A stretch of 64,000 bases of DNA from Azophilus sp965220835. Its GTDB lineage: Bacteria; Pseudomonadota; Gammaproteobacteria; Pseudomonadales; Azotimanducaceae. The notes beneath the pieces are model-generated. The model had not been told where the DNA came from. It ran no database searches and worked only from the letters and a program-made list of their open reading frames with translations. The DNA lies in contig OZ244842.1 in the NCBI GenBank assembly GCA_965220835.1, positions 2,790,001-2,854,000 of the forward strand, given 5' to 3'. Position 1 is the first letter of the stretch, and the number at the start of each line of letters is the position of its first letter. Shown here in pieces: positions 1 through 8,379 of the stretch. A program made the translations under genes and the position numbers.

Positions 1-2
1 TT

Positions 3-296
3 CGCATCGTGGTCGGCAATTTGCTGCGCAATGCCCTGACCTACACGCAGGATGGGCAGGTGGAGGTGGTGGTCTTCAACGCCGGCGTAAGCGTTGCGGA
101 CACCGGAACCGGCATGTCGCCCGAAGAGCTTGCCAGAGCCTTCGAGCCCTTCTTCCGCTCCGACCCCTGCCGCAAGGCGGCGGACGGGCACGGGCTCGGC
201 CTGTCCATTGTCCGCCGTCTGGCCCGCAACTACGGCTGGACCGTTGACGCCAGCAGCCAACCCGGACGCGGCACGTCGGTCACGGTCAGGTTCTAG
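3..296 (+). CDS. Sensor histidine kinase, C-terminal ATP-binding part (5' end outside window)
   Basis: Only the HATPase_c domain is present. Visible elements are the N box (VVGNLLRNALTYT), the G1 box (VADTGTGM), an F-box region (FEPFFRSDP) and the G2 box (GHGLGLSIVRRL). The domain binds ATP and phosphorylates the upstream HisKA histidine, which lies outside the window with any sensor segment. The frame is open from the first bases, so the gene starts before base 1. It ends 52 bp before the convergent response regulator gene. Kinase and regulator genes are normally co-directional, so whether the two are partners is uncertain. Class is certain; the signal sensed is unknown. Confidence 0.9.
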   Translation, partial: RIVVGNLLRNALTYTQDGQVEVVVFNAGVSVADTGTGMSPEELARAFEPFFRSDPCRKAADGHGLGLSIVRRLARNYGWTVDASSQPGRGTSVTVRF

Positions 297-348
297 AATC
301 ATCCCGCAAGCCAGCATGACCGCGCGTGGCCGGCTGCGGAGCACGGCG

Positions 349-1053
349 CTAGTCTTTGACGGCATCGCGTTCGTCGCCCGGAAAGCGCAGGCAGTAGCCG
401 CGCCCCGGCACGGTGGTCACCAGGGCATGGTCGAAGGGCCGGTCCAGGGCTTGGCGCAGATTGTAGAGGTGGCTGCGCAGGGCGTCGCTTTCCGGTGGGT
501 CCCCGCGCCACAGCTCCCGCTGCAGATCGCGCCGGGGCACCACGCGCGGATACTCCCGCATCAGCACCCTGAGCAACTCAAAGGCGGTTCGCGATAAGCT
601 GATCGGCACGCCGGCGCGGCTGACTTGCAGAGCGTCCGCGTCCAGCGCGAGTTCGCCAATCTCGTACTTGGACGCCAAGCCCTTGACCCGCCGTGCCAGC
701 GCCTCGATGCGGGCGGCCAGTTCCGGCATGGCGAACGGCTTGACGAGGTAGTCGTCGGCACCGGCACCGAAGCCGGTCAACTTGTCCGTGAGTTCGTCAC
801 GGGCGGTCAGCATGATGATGGGCGTGTCGATCTTGGCGTCTTCGCGCAGGCGCCGGCAGATCGAAAAGCCGTCCAAGCCCGGCAGCCGGATGTCCAAAAC
901 CACCACGTCGTAGCTTTCGGTGACGGCCAGGTGCAGCGCCAGCAAGCCATTGGCGGCAAAGTCCACGTCATGGCCGCAGGCCTCCAAATAGGCACCGGTG
1001 GTCTCCGCCAGTTCGTGATGGTCCTCAACCAGCAGAATGCTCAGGTTCTCCAT
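349..1053 (-). CDS. OmpR/PhoB-family response regulator
   Basis: This 234-residue protein has an N-terminal receiver domain (about 4-118) with acidic pocket E10/D11, phospho-acceptor D54 (VVVLDIRLPG), T83 and K105 (YLVKPF). A C-terminal winged-helix DNA-binding domain (about 135-230) contains SRTAFELLRVL and ends VPGRGYCLRF. The frame extends 15 codons upstream, but ATG 1053 is chosen because it overlaps the stop of the acyltransferase gene as TGATG, a translational-coupling arrangement. It is therefore the last gene of a run with DUF1295 and PlsC-like genes, and may respond to envelope or lipid state. It faces the kinase fragment at 3-296. Confidence 0.92.
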   Translation of the reverse strand: MENLSILLVEDHHELAETTGAYLEACGHDVDFAANGLLALHLAVTESYDVVVLDIRLPGLDGFSICRRLREDAKIDTPIIMLTARDELTDKLTGFGAGADDYLVKPFAMPELAARIEALARRVKGLASKYEIGELALDADALQVSRAGVPISLSRTAFELLRVLMREYPRVVPRRDLQRELWRGDPPESDALRSHLYNLRQALDRPFDHALVTTVPGRGYCLRFPGDERDAVKD

Positions 1054-1892
1054 CACGGGCATCCTTGAGCGCCAAGTCGCTCGTCCTTCAGCCGCCAACG
1101 CTCCTCAAGCCACTCCAAGGGGCCTGCATCGAGCACTTCACGGACGGGATACTGGCCTATCGACAGGGTCACCGGCCCGCTGGCGCCGCCCAGGAACGCC
1201 CAAAAGGCGCTGGAGCGGCCGTAGTGGATGGTGACGTCCACCACCGGCGGGCTGCCTTCCGCCAAAGCCTCGACGATGGCCGTGAAGCCGCCTGCCCGCG
1301 GGCGCAGCAAGTGCCGGTGGGGACTCTTCGAAAGCCGCCGCTTGGCCTCGGTAAAGCGGGTGCCCTCGGCGAAGGTGAGCATTGCCGCCGGCGCCTCGCG
1401 CAACACCGCGCAGGCCTGGCTGACCCGCTCCCGGTCCTGGCGCCGACGATCCTCGACGGAGCCGCCCACGCGCCCTCGGCGGCGCATGATGGGAAAGTTG
1501 AATGCCAGCATGATGAGCCCCAACACCGGAATGTAGGCGAGTTCCCGCTTGCAAAGGAACTTGATGAGCGGGCCACGCCGGGCGATGGCGCTCTGCAAAA
1601 GGAAGACATCCGCCCACGACTGGTGGTTGGCGATCAGGATGCAGGCCGCATCCGGATCGAGTTCCATGGGCGGACAGTGCCAACGCGCACCGGACATGCG
1701 CTTCAGCCACCAGTCGTCAAACGCCACCGCACTGCGGTAGATTCCGGCGCTCACGCGGTGGGCGGCGGGCCGGGCCTTGGGCACCAACAGGCGCACCGCC
1801 AGCACCCCCAGCAGCGGCGCACACCAAAACAGCAGATTGAGGGAAACCGCCACCAGGGCGGCGAGGGCCTTGAGATGTTGTGCGGGGGTCAC
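1053..1892 (-). CDS. PlsC-like 1-acyl-glycerol-3-phosphate acyltransferase family protein
   Basis: This protein of about 279 residues probably transfers an acyl group to a lysophospholipid or related acceptor at the inner membrane. It shows the catalytic HX4D block (NHQSWAD, H90/D95) and the substrate-binding block FAEGTRF. A hydrophobic segment lies at about residues 8-35, and RRRGRVGGS and PRAGGF fall in positions typical of YihG/YcbG-type acyltransferases. The GTG at 1892 is the likely start because it overlaps the upstream DUF1295 stop as GTGA. The response regulator follows with a TGATG overlap. Substrate is not determinable from sequence; YihG-like rather than true PlsC is plausible. 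Confidence 0.85.
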   Translation of the reverse strand: MTPAQHLKALAALVAVSLNLLFWCAPLLGVLAVRLLVPKARPAAHRVSAGIYRSAVAFDDWWLKRMSGARWHCPPMELDPDAACILIANHQSWADVFLLQSAIARRGPLIKFLCKRELAYIPVLGLIMLAFNFPIMRRRGRVGGSVEDRRRQDRERVSQACAVLREAPAAMLTFAEGTRFTEAKRRLSKSPHRHLLRPRAGGFTAIVEALAEGSPPVVDVTIHYGRSSAFWAFLGGASGPVTLSIGQYPVREVLDAGPLEWLEERWRLKDERLGAQGCP

Positions 1893-2776
1893 GCCGCCGA
1901 CGCGGGCCTCCGCTTGGGAGGGCGCGGCACGAGAATTGGGGTACGGGCCAGATAGTCCTGGTATTGCGGATCTTCGCCCCAACGCCGCTTACCGCTTTCC
2001 TCCAGCATGCGCACACCGCTGATTTGCGTCAGCAGCAAGACGATGAACAGCGGTGACGCCAGCGTTGCCAGGGCCCAACCTTGGAGTGCGGGCCATGCGG
2101 CCACCGCGATGCCCGCCCAAAGCAGAATCTCGCCAAAGTAGTTGGGATGCCGGCACCAAGCCCAAAGGCCGCTGGTGATGAACCGCTCCGCGTTGGCGGC
2201 TTGGCGGCGAAACCGCCGTTTTTGTTCGTCCGCCGCCACTTCGATGGCGAAGCCAAGCGCCCAGAGCGCGACGCCGGCAACCAGAAAGCCGTCAGCGGGC
2301 ACCCGAGTTGAAGCAGTGATGGCGGCAAGACCCGGTGCGAAAGAGACCGTCACCCAAGCCCCTTGCAGGCTCCACGTCATCAGAAAGGCGGCAAAGTCCT
2401 TCTTGATTCGGCTGAGGCGGCGATCAAAGCCGTCCCGGTGGATGCGGGCACTGAGGAACCAGCCCAAGCGCAACGCCCATGCGGCCACCAGCACCGCGAT
2501 GATGACCGCCCTGGCGTCCGGCTGCCCGGAAGCGGCCAGCGCCAACAGCGCCAAGCTCAGGAAGGTGATGGAGCCGGTCAGGTCGTAGAAGCGGTCGCTC
2601 TGGGCCAGGTACGCCGGCACGAAGGCCAACCACTGGATGGCAAAGGCCAGCGCAACGCAGAGCGCGAACACGGGAACGCCAGCCACTTGCGCGCCGCCGT
2701 CGCTGCCGGCCAGCGCCATCAGTGCGCCAAGGCCCGCTGCGCCCAAAACGCCGATCCAAGGGGTGGCTTTGTTCAC
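1889..2776 (-). CDS. DUF1295 / steroid 5-alpha-reductase-like integral membrane protein
   Basis: This 295-residue polytopic membrane protein has about seven hydrophobic segments. It has the DUF1295 signatures: FYDLTGSITFLSLALL near residue 65, a conserved arginine-rich stretch (LSRIKKDFAAFLMTWSLQG) and the C-terminal ICMT/reductase-like motif GLWAWCRHPNYFGEILLWAG. Family members resemble 3-oxo-5-alpha-steroid 4-dehydrogenases and isoprenylcysteine methyltransferases, and their bacterial substrates are mostly unknown. Its stop overlaps the acyltransferase GTG start, and LysR lies 51 bp upstream in the same direction. The context suggests membrane lipid or quinone-like chemistry. Confidence 0.85.
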   Translation of the reverse strand: MNKATPWIGVLGAAGLGALMALAGSDGGAQVAGVPVFALCVALAFAIQWLAFVPAYLAQSDRFYDLTGSITFLSLALLALAASGQPDARAVIIAVLVAAWALRLGWFLSARIHRDGFDRRLSRIKKDFAAFLMTWSLQGAWVTVSFAPGLAAITASTRVPADGFLVAGVALWALGFAIEVAADEQKRRFRRQAANAERFITSGLWAWCRHPNYFGEILLWAGIAVAAWPALQGWALATLASPLFIVLLLTQISGVRMLEESGKRRWGEDPQYQDYLARTPILVPRPPKRRPASAA

Positions 2777-2827
2777 TGCAAAATCTCCGGTTCCCGAACA
2801 ACGTGCCGATGTTCCGCCAGCATATCA

Positions 2828-3748
2828 TCACCCGCCTTCCTGGCGGCTGCCTTCCGGGCGGCTGCCATCGAGGCGAGCGCCACTCAGGCGGGCCGCCTTG
2901 CTCCGAACCGCCGCCTGCAAATGTTCCACGAACACGCGGACACGGCGGGTGCTCCGGCTTTCGGGCGCCCGAAGCAGCCAGAGTGGCACCGGCTCCACGC
3001 CCACGCCGGGCAGGCGCCGCAGCTCGGCATCCGCATCCCCGAGCAGGCAGGGCAGCGCCGAGACGCCCACCCCCGCGCGGAGCAGCGGCAGCAGCTGCGT
3101 GAATCCCTGGCACCGGGCGGCCATCGGCGCTTCCGCCAAGTGGCCGGACTTCAATCGGTCGATGGCTAGGGCAGTGGCCTTGCCGCAAGCCAGCCCATCC
3201 GCCTCGATCCACTTGCGACTTGAGGCGGCGTCGGCAAGCAGCTCTCGATGGCCGTACAGCGACCACCCCACCGTACCGACCTCGCGTCCAATGAGATCCA
3301 AGGCGGGGGCGGCAGTCAGCTCCAGCGCCACGTCAAAGGACGCGGCGGGGGACGACGAGGACGCAAAGCCGCTCATCCATTCGATTTGGATTTCCCCGTA
3401 AGCGCTGACAAAGCGGCCCAAGTCGTCCGCCAAGCCACCCAGCAACAGGAAGCCAGGCACCACCACCCGAACCGGGCCGGCCAACTCGCCCTCGCTGCGA
3501 CGGAGCAGAAGCTCGATGCCCGCGATGTCCTCCTCAATGCGCTGCAAGCCAGCCGCAGCCGATTCGCCGGCGGCGGTTAGTGTCAAACCCTGACCGCGGC
3601 GATTGAAGAGCTTGACGCCCAAGCGGCCTTCCAAGTGCTCCAAGCGGCGGGTGACGGTGGAGGGATGGACGCGGAGCGCCTTGGCGGCGGCGCGCACCGT
3701 GCCGTTGCGCACCACTGCCGAGAAGAATTTGAAGTCGTCCCAGTCCAT
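2828..3748 (-). CDS. LysR-family transcriptional regulator
   Basis: This protein of about 306 residues has an N-terminal winged HTH (FKFFSAVVRNGTVRAAAKAL, then HPSTVTRRLEHLEGRLGVKLF) and a LysR-type effector domain. MDWDDFKFF at 3748 is taken as the start; in-frame extension to 3832 adds an atypical N-terminus. The last 20 residues are a low-complexity GARLDG/SRPEG/SRQEG tail whose DNA is a degenerate repeat of about 15 bp. Unusually, it lies upstream of and co-directional with the DUF1295-acyltransferase-response regulator run rather than divergent from it, so it may head that operon. The target genes and ligand are unknown. Confidence 0.88.
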   Translation of the reverse strand: MDWDDFKFFSAVVRNGTVRAAAKALRVHPSTVTRRLEHLEGRLGVKLFNRRGQGLTLTAAGESAAAGLQRIEEDIAGIELLLRRSEGELAGPVRVVVPGFLLLGGLADDLGRFVSAYGEIQIEWMSGFASSSSPAASFDVALELTAAPALDLIGREVGTVGWSLYGHRELLADAASSRKWIEADGLACGKATALAIDRLKSGHLAEAPMAARCQGFTQLLPLLRAGVGVSALPCLLGDADAELRRLPGVGVEPVPLWLLRAPESRSTRRVRVFVEHLQAAVRSKAARLSGARLDGSRPEGSRQEGG

Positions 3749-3914
3749 TGTCTTTGTTTGCCCCGCTACTTTCGTTGAAGGAGCCCGGAATTCCGCCACG
3801 CACAGCGCTTTGCCAAGCGAAGAGTTCACCATTCACCAAGCGAAGATTGCACAGTAAACTTGAACTTTTCCGACCCTTGGCAGTCCATGACGTATCGGCA
3901 TCATGCGATAGTGC

Positions 3915-3977
3915 GTTGCATAAATGCAACAGTCTGTTGCGTTACTTCCGGTTGCATTTTGCGTTACCAAAAGTAAC
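3915..3977. promoter_or_regulatory. Candidate operator cluster: palindrome plus spaced direct repeats
   Basis: GTTGCATAAATGCAAC (3915-3930) is a palindrome with 7-bp arms. TTGCGTTAC then occurs twice, at 3937-3945 and 3959-3967, 22 bp apart (about two helical turns). GTTACTT at 3941 and AAGTAAC at 3971-3977 are also inverted copies of each other. Clustered, helically phased repeats upstream of a LysR gene (start 3748) suggest a protein-binding region. The regulator is not identified. Confidence 0.45.
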
Positions 3978-4071
3978 ATACGCACATCGGACGCGACGCA
4001 GGGCAAGCGGTCACTGATGCGCAGCCAAGCAAGATTCGAATTCACTGGTTGAGTGAATAGGCGCCGAAAAT

Positions 4072-4122
4072 GAGGGATACCCGGCTTCCTCCCTCCCCTC
4101 CCCCTTCCCACGGGTATCCCTC
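4072..4122. repeat. 12-bp perfect inverted repeat with pyrimidine-rich loop
   Basis: GAGGGATACCCG (4072-4083) and CGGGTATCCCTC (4111-4122) are perfect inverted copies separated by 27 bp of almost pure C/T. The arms could form a stem in RNA from either strand. It lies between divergent genes, so a terminator role is not obvious. A regulatory hairpin or the remnant of a small repeat element is possible. Confidence 0.55.
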
Positions 4123-4260
4123 TTCTTTCCCCCTTCTCTTTCCGAGGCCCACGCACCCCTATTGCGTGTGCTTGCGTCCAAGTTCAGGAACAAGTCGGAA
4201 TCCCCCCCTTGTGGACACAGTGCGCAGTCATGCGCCAACAAACCTCCCAATTGACGGGCG

Positions 4261-4286
4261 CGGAGTTTCGCGCCAGCCAAACTCCG
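4261..4286 (+). repeat. Dispersed hairpin repeat (GGAGTTTCGCGCCAGCC family), copy 1
   Basis: CGGAGTTT and AAACTCCG form perfect 8-bp inverted arms around CGCGCCAGCC. The same string, whole or in part, recurs at 11287-11306, 37880-37898, 38004-38025, 38166-38189 and 48882-48903, so it is a repeat family and not a chance palindrome. All copies seen lie outside or at the edge of genes. Confidence 0.7.
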
Positions 4287-4350
4287 ATGGCACCGGTGAT
4301 GCGCGTACGCCTCTTGCGGGGGCTAAGCCTGTCGAATTAGGGTTGCGGCC

Positions 4351-5142
4351 ATGAACTACCGCCATCTCAAGGTCGAGCGGACAACGCCTGCCATCGCGAC
4401 AGTCACTTTCAACCGCCCGGCCAAAGCCAATGCCCTGCACCACGAGCACTTGGTGGAAATCGAGGCCGCTGCGCTGGCCTTTCGTGACGACGCCGAGACT
4501 CGGGCGGTCATCTTCACCGGCGCCGGCGCCCACTTCTCCTCCGGAGCCGACCTCACCGACGCTGGCGAGGCCTACCGAGTGCCCCTTGTGCAGCGCCGCC
4601 GTCGCATGCGCATCGGCGAACGCTGCATCAGCGCGCTCACGCAGATGGACCAAATCACCATCGCCGCTTGGAACGGCGCGGCCATGGGCGGCGGCGCCTG
4701 CATCGCCACAGCGCTTGATTTCCGCGTCGGTGCCGATGACTGCTTCATGCAGTACCCGGAAATCGACATTGGCGTTAACTTGATGTGGCGCAGCCTGCCG
4801 CTGTTGGTGCGCTTGGTGGGCGCCGCTCGCGCCAAGCGGCTGGTGATCGGCGGCGAACGCATCCCAGCCGAAACCCTGCTGGCTTGGGGCGTGCTTGAGG
4901 AGCGGGTGCCGAGGGCCCGTCTGCTGGAAGCAGCCCGGGAGATGGCCGAGCGTTACGCCGCCAAGCCGCCCATCGCTGCGCAGATGATCAAGCAAAGCGT
5001 CAATCAGATCGCCAGCGCGCTCGATGCCGCGATCATGCACATGGACGTTGACCAGAACCTGCTGGCCGCCAGCAGCAAGGACCGGCGCACCGCCATCGAG
5101 GCCTACTTGGCCAAAACCACGCCCACCTTCACCGGCGATTGA
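4351..5142 (+). CDS. Enoyl-CoA hydratase/isomerase (crotonase) family protein
   Basis: This 263-residue crotonase-fold protein has both oxyanion-hole segments: FTGAGAHFSSGADL near residue 55 and NGAAMGGGACIATALDFR near residue 110. The family hydrates or isomerises acyl-CoA thioesters in the cytoplasm, as in fatty or carboxylic acid breakdown. FMQYPEIDIGV places an acid residue where hydratases usually have catalytic glutamates. The gene stands alone, converging on ileS with an 8-bp gap, with a palindrome-rich leader upstream. The precise substrate cannot be assigned. Confidence 0.9.
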   Translation: MNYRHLKVERTTPAIATVTFNRPAKANALHHEHLVEIEAAALAFRDDAETRAVIFTGAGAHFSSGADLTDAGEAYRVPLVQRRRRMRIGERCISALTQMDQITIAAWNGAAMGGGACIATALDFRVGADDCFMQYPEIDIGVNLMWRSLPLLVRLVGAARAKRLVIGGERIPAETLLAWGVLEERVPRARLLEAAREMAERYAAKPPIAAQMIKQSVNQIASALDAAIMHMDVDQNLLAASSKDRRTAIEAYLAKTTPTFTGD

Positions 5143-5149
5143 CCGGTCG

Positions 5150-8100
5150 CTACTTGTAGTACACCGCGCGGGTCATGGAAAAGCGCAGCGCCATGCCATC
5201 GATCTCCCCCTCGATGGGCGCGTCGCCTTCACCGAGCTCAACCCGCTCCAAGGTGGTGCACAGCGTCTCGCCCATGATGTAGTCCCGATGTTCATCGGCG
5301 GCCTGCGCCAAGGCATCGGCGGCCTCATAGCGCAGCACGATGCGGTCGGACACCTCGAAGCCACGCTCCCTGCGCGCCCGTTGCACGCGGTTGACGAGCT
5401 CACGGGCGTGGCCGCCGCGAATCAGGTCATCGGTCAGGGCGCAATCCAACACCACGCTGATTTGGCCATCCGTCGCCGCACCGGAGCCCGGCAGGGGCTG
5501 ATGTTGCACGACAATGTCCTCTGCAGCGAAGCGTTCGCTCTCGAGCATGAGCTCGCCATTGGCCTGATACTCGGCGATCTGCTCTGCGGAGAGTGAGCCG
5601 ATGGCGGCGGCAAAGGCCTTCATGCGCTTGCCCAGGCGCTTGCCCAGCACCCTGAAGTTGGGCTTGGCGGCCAGTTCGATGTAACGCCCTTCGTCGCTGT
5701 CGAAGGCCAGCGCCTGCACGTTCAACTCCGCCTTGATGGTGGCACCGAGCTTGGCGATCTCGTCGAGCAGGTCCGGGTCTCGGTGAATGATGGTGAGCTG
5801 CCGCAAAGGGGTGCGCAGACCAATCTTGGCCTCTTCGCGCTGCGCCCGTCCGAGCAGTATCACCTGCCGCATGCGCGCCACGGCGGTTTCCAAGGCGGGC
5901 TTGACGAAGCCCTCTTCCGCCTGGGGATAGTCGCACAGGTGCACGGACTCCGGCTTCGGCTGGCCGCCGCCAAACTGGCAAAGCGCTTGGTAGAGGTGCT
6001 CGGAGAGAAAGGGCGCGAAGGGGGCCATGACCAAGCTGAGCTCCTGCAGCGCCGAGTGCAGGGTGGCGAAGGCGGCGATCTTGTCGGCCGTGACCCCCTC
6101 GCCCCAGAAGCGGCTGCGGTTGAGACGGATGTACCAGTTGGTCAGGTCCTCAATGAACTCAAAGAGCCGGGGCACGACGTTGTAGAGCCGGTAGGCGTCC
6201 ATTTCCCGGGCCACGCCCGCCTTCAGGGTCTGCAGCCGGGACAGGATCCACTGGTCAAGAACGTTGTCGCCAAGGTGGCTGCCTTTCTCGGGCGACCAGC
6301 CGTCGATCTCCGCATAGGTCTTGAGGAAGGTGAAGGCATTGACCCAAGGCAGCAAGGCGCGCCGGGTCATGTCGCGCACGCCGGAGTCCGAGAAACGCTG
6401 CTCCTCCGCCCGCACCAAGCCGGAGTTGATGAGGTACAGCCTTAGGGCATCCGCACCGAAGGTCTCCATCAGTTCGTCCGGCGGCGTGTAGTTCCGCAGC
6501 CGCTTGGACATCTTTCGGCCGTCCGGGGCCATCACCATGCCGTTGACGATGACGTTGCGAAACGCAGGCTTCTCGTAGAGTGCGGCGGCCAGCACGGTGA
6601 GGGTGTAGAACCAGCCTCGGGTTTGGTCCAGGCCCTCGGCGATGAACTCCGCCGGGAAGCCCGCCTCAAAGATGTCCTGGTTCTCGAACGGGTAGTGCAG
6701 CTGCGCATAGGGCATGGAACCGGACTCGAACCAGCAGTCCAGCACCTCCGGGATGCGGCGGTAAGTGCCCTCCTCGCCGTCGATGGAAAAAGTCAGCGGG
6801 TCCACGTGCTCCCGGTGCAGGTCCTGAAGCCGCACGCCGGTGCGGGCCTCAAGCTCGTCCAGTGAGCCAATGCAAACCGCCGCGCCAGTCACATCGTTGA
6901 TCCAGATGGGAATGGGCGTGCCCCACACCCGGTTGCGGGAAATGGCCCAGTCCATCGCGCCTTTCAACCAGTTGCCGAAGCGGCCGTCCTTGATGTGCTC
7001 CGGCACCCAACGCACCTCGGCGTTGGCAGCGAGCAGCTTGTCCACAATGGCGGTGACCCGCACGTACCAGCTGGGCACCGCTCGGTAGATCAGCGGGGTG
7101 TCGGAGCGGTAGCAGTACGGATAGGCGTGGCGCAAGGCGTCCTCGCGGTACAGGGCGCCGGCATCCTGAAGGTGATTGATGATGGCGCGGTCGGCGTCCT
7201 TGACGTAAAGGCCCGCGAAGTCGCCGACCTCCTCGGTGAATCGGCCCTGCATGCTGACCGGGCAGGCGAAGGCCTCGATGCCCGCTGCCTTCAGCACCCG
7301 GGCATCGTCCTCCCCAAAGGCCGGCGCTTGATGCACGAGGCCGGTGCCTTCATCGGCGCTGACGTAGTCATCGGCCACCACCTGAAAGGCGCCCCGCGCC
7401 CGCTGCTCGGCAAAGTAGGGGAAGAGGGGCTCGTAGGATCGCCCCACCAGATCGCTGCCCTGCAGCCGGCCTTTGACCTCCAGGCCCTCGTAGGCTTCAA
7501 GCCGCTGCTCGGCGAAGTAGATGTGCTTGGCGGCCGCCGCATCCCAAGCCTTCACGTAACCAAGGCTGGCGTTGACGCAGACGGCCAGATTGGACGGCAG
7601 GGTCCAAGGCGTGGTGGTCCAGACGGACAGGTAGGCGTCCTCGTCGCGCAGCTTCAGAAGCACGGTGACCGCCGGATCCTGCACCTCCATGTAGTTGGCG
7701 CTGGCCTCGAAGTTCGACAAAGGCGTCTCCAAAGCGGTGGACACCGGCATGATCTTCTGGCCTTGGTAAATCAGCCCGCGGTCCCAGAGCGCCTTGACCA
7801 CCCACCACAGGGACTCCATGTACCAAGCGTCCATGGTCTTGTAGTCGTTGTCGAAGTCCACCCAACGCCCGAGGCGGGTGATGGTGCGCCGCCACTGGGC
7901 GACGTAGCGCCCGACGATGGCCCGGCACTCGTCGTTGTAGCCGGCCACGCCAAGCTCCGCCACCGCCTGCTGGGCGGACATGCCCAAATGCTGGTCGATC
8001 TCGTGCTCAATGGGCAGGCCGTGGCAGTCCCAGCCGAAGCGGCGCAGCACATGGCGCCCGCGCATGGTCCAGTAGCGCGGCACGATGTCCTTGATGGTGC

Positions 8101-8290
8101 TGGCAACGATGTGGCCGTGATGCGGCAGCCCGGTGGCGAAGGGCGGGCCATCGTAGAAGATGTAAGGCTTTTTGCCTTTGCGTTGATCCATGGAGCGCTC
8201 AAAGACCTTGGAGCGCTCCCAAAGCTCAAGCACTTCGTGCTCCATCCGCACAAAGGAGAAGGTGCCCGTCGCTGACGCCGGTTCCGTCAT
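5150..8290 (-). CDS. ileS: Isoleucyl-tRNA synthetase, type 2-like (eukaryotic-like)
   Basis: This 1046-residue class I aminoacyl-tRNA synthetase charges tRNA-Ile. The HIGH motif appears as HHGH (GLPHHGHIVAS) and the KMSKR loop as GRKMSKRLRNY. A long CP1 editing insert lies between them, starting near residue 190. Features such as RFGWDCHGLPIEHEI, DNDYKTMD and the absence of a C-terminal Cys4 zinc finger match the eukaryotic-like type 2 branch rather than the E. coli type. Type 2 enzymes are generally less sensitive to mupirocin. The ATG at 8290 gives a complete protein. The neighbours are unrelated, and there is no lspA or ribF next to it as in many gammaproteobacteria. Confidence 0.97.
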   Translation of the reverse strand: MTEPASATGTFSFVRMEHEVLELWERSKVFERSMDQRKGKKPYIFYDGPPFATGLPHHGHIVASTIKDIVPRYWTMRGRHVLRRFGWDCHGLPIEHEIDQHLGMSAQQAVAELGVAGYNDECRAIVGRYVAQWRRTITRLGRWVDFDNDYKTMDAWYMESLWWVVKALWDRGLIYQGQKIMPVSTALETPLSNFEASANYMEVQDPAVTVLLKLRDEDAYLSVWTTTPWTLPSNLAVCVNASLGYVKAWDAAAAKHIYFAEQRLEAYEGLEVKGRLQGSDLVGRSYEPLFPYFAEQRARGAFQVVADDYVSADEGTGLVHQAPAFGEDDARVLKAAGIEAFACPVSMQGRFTEEVGDFAGLYVKDADRAIINHLQDAGALYREDALRHAYPYCYRSDTPLIYRAVPSWYVRVTAIVDKLLAANAEVRWVPEHIKDGRFGNWLKGAMDWAISRNRVWGTPIPIWINDVTGAAVCIGSLDELEARTGVRLQDLHREHVDPLTFSIDGEEGTYRRIPEVLDCWFESGSMPYAQLHYPFENQDIFEAGFPAEFIAEGLDQTRGWFYTLTVLAAALYEKPAFRNVIVNGMVMAPDGRKMSKRLRNYTPPDELMETFGADALRLYLINSGLVRAEEQRFSDSGVRDMTRRALLPWVNAFTFLKTYAEIDGWSPEKGSHLGDNVLDQWILSRLQTLKAGVAREMDAYRLYNVVPRLFEFIEDLTNWYIRLNRSRFWGEGVTADKIAAFATLHSALQELSLVMAPFAPFLSEHLYQALCQFGGGQPKPESVHLCDYPQAEEGFVKPALETAVARMRQVILLGRAQREEAKIGLRTPLRQLTIIHRDPDLLDEIAKLGATIKAELNVQALAFDSDEGRYIELAAKPNFRVLGKRLGKRMKAFAAAIGSLSAEQIAEYQANGELMLESERFAAEDIVVQHQPLPGSGAATDGQISVVLDCALTDDLIRGGHARELVNRVQRARRERGFEVSDRIVLRYEAADALAQAADEHRDYIMGETLCTTLERVELGEGDAPIEGEIDGMALRFSMTRAVYYK

Positions 8291-8379
8291 GGTGCTCTGG
8301 AGATCGGGGAGGGAGGACGCATTCTAAGGCATCGGCGAGCCGGGTTTGAAGTTGGTTAGCAACTTGGCGGGTGGTGGGG

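Larger units (their letters stand above)
3749..4350. other. 600-bp intergenic region between divergent LysR and enoyl-CoA hydratase genes
   Basis: No convincing protein-coding gene is seen here. The stretch is more AT-rich than its surroundings around 3830-4070. It holds several short symmetric elements listed separately: a palindrome and direct repeats at 3915-3977, a 12-bp inverted repeat at 4072-4122 enclosing a pyrimidine-rich tract, a 6-bp inverted repeat TTCACT/AGTGAA at 4041-4057, and a dispersed GGAGTTTCGCGCC hairpin at 4261-4286. It is the likely promoter region for both flanking genes. Confidence 0.7.

Noticed and set aside
6995..8275. 426-codon plus-strand open frame opposite ileS
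   Set aside because: It is antisense to a complete, motif-rich IleRS. Its composition is Gly/His/Val/Pro-rich with no family, an antisense shadow caused by high GC.
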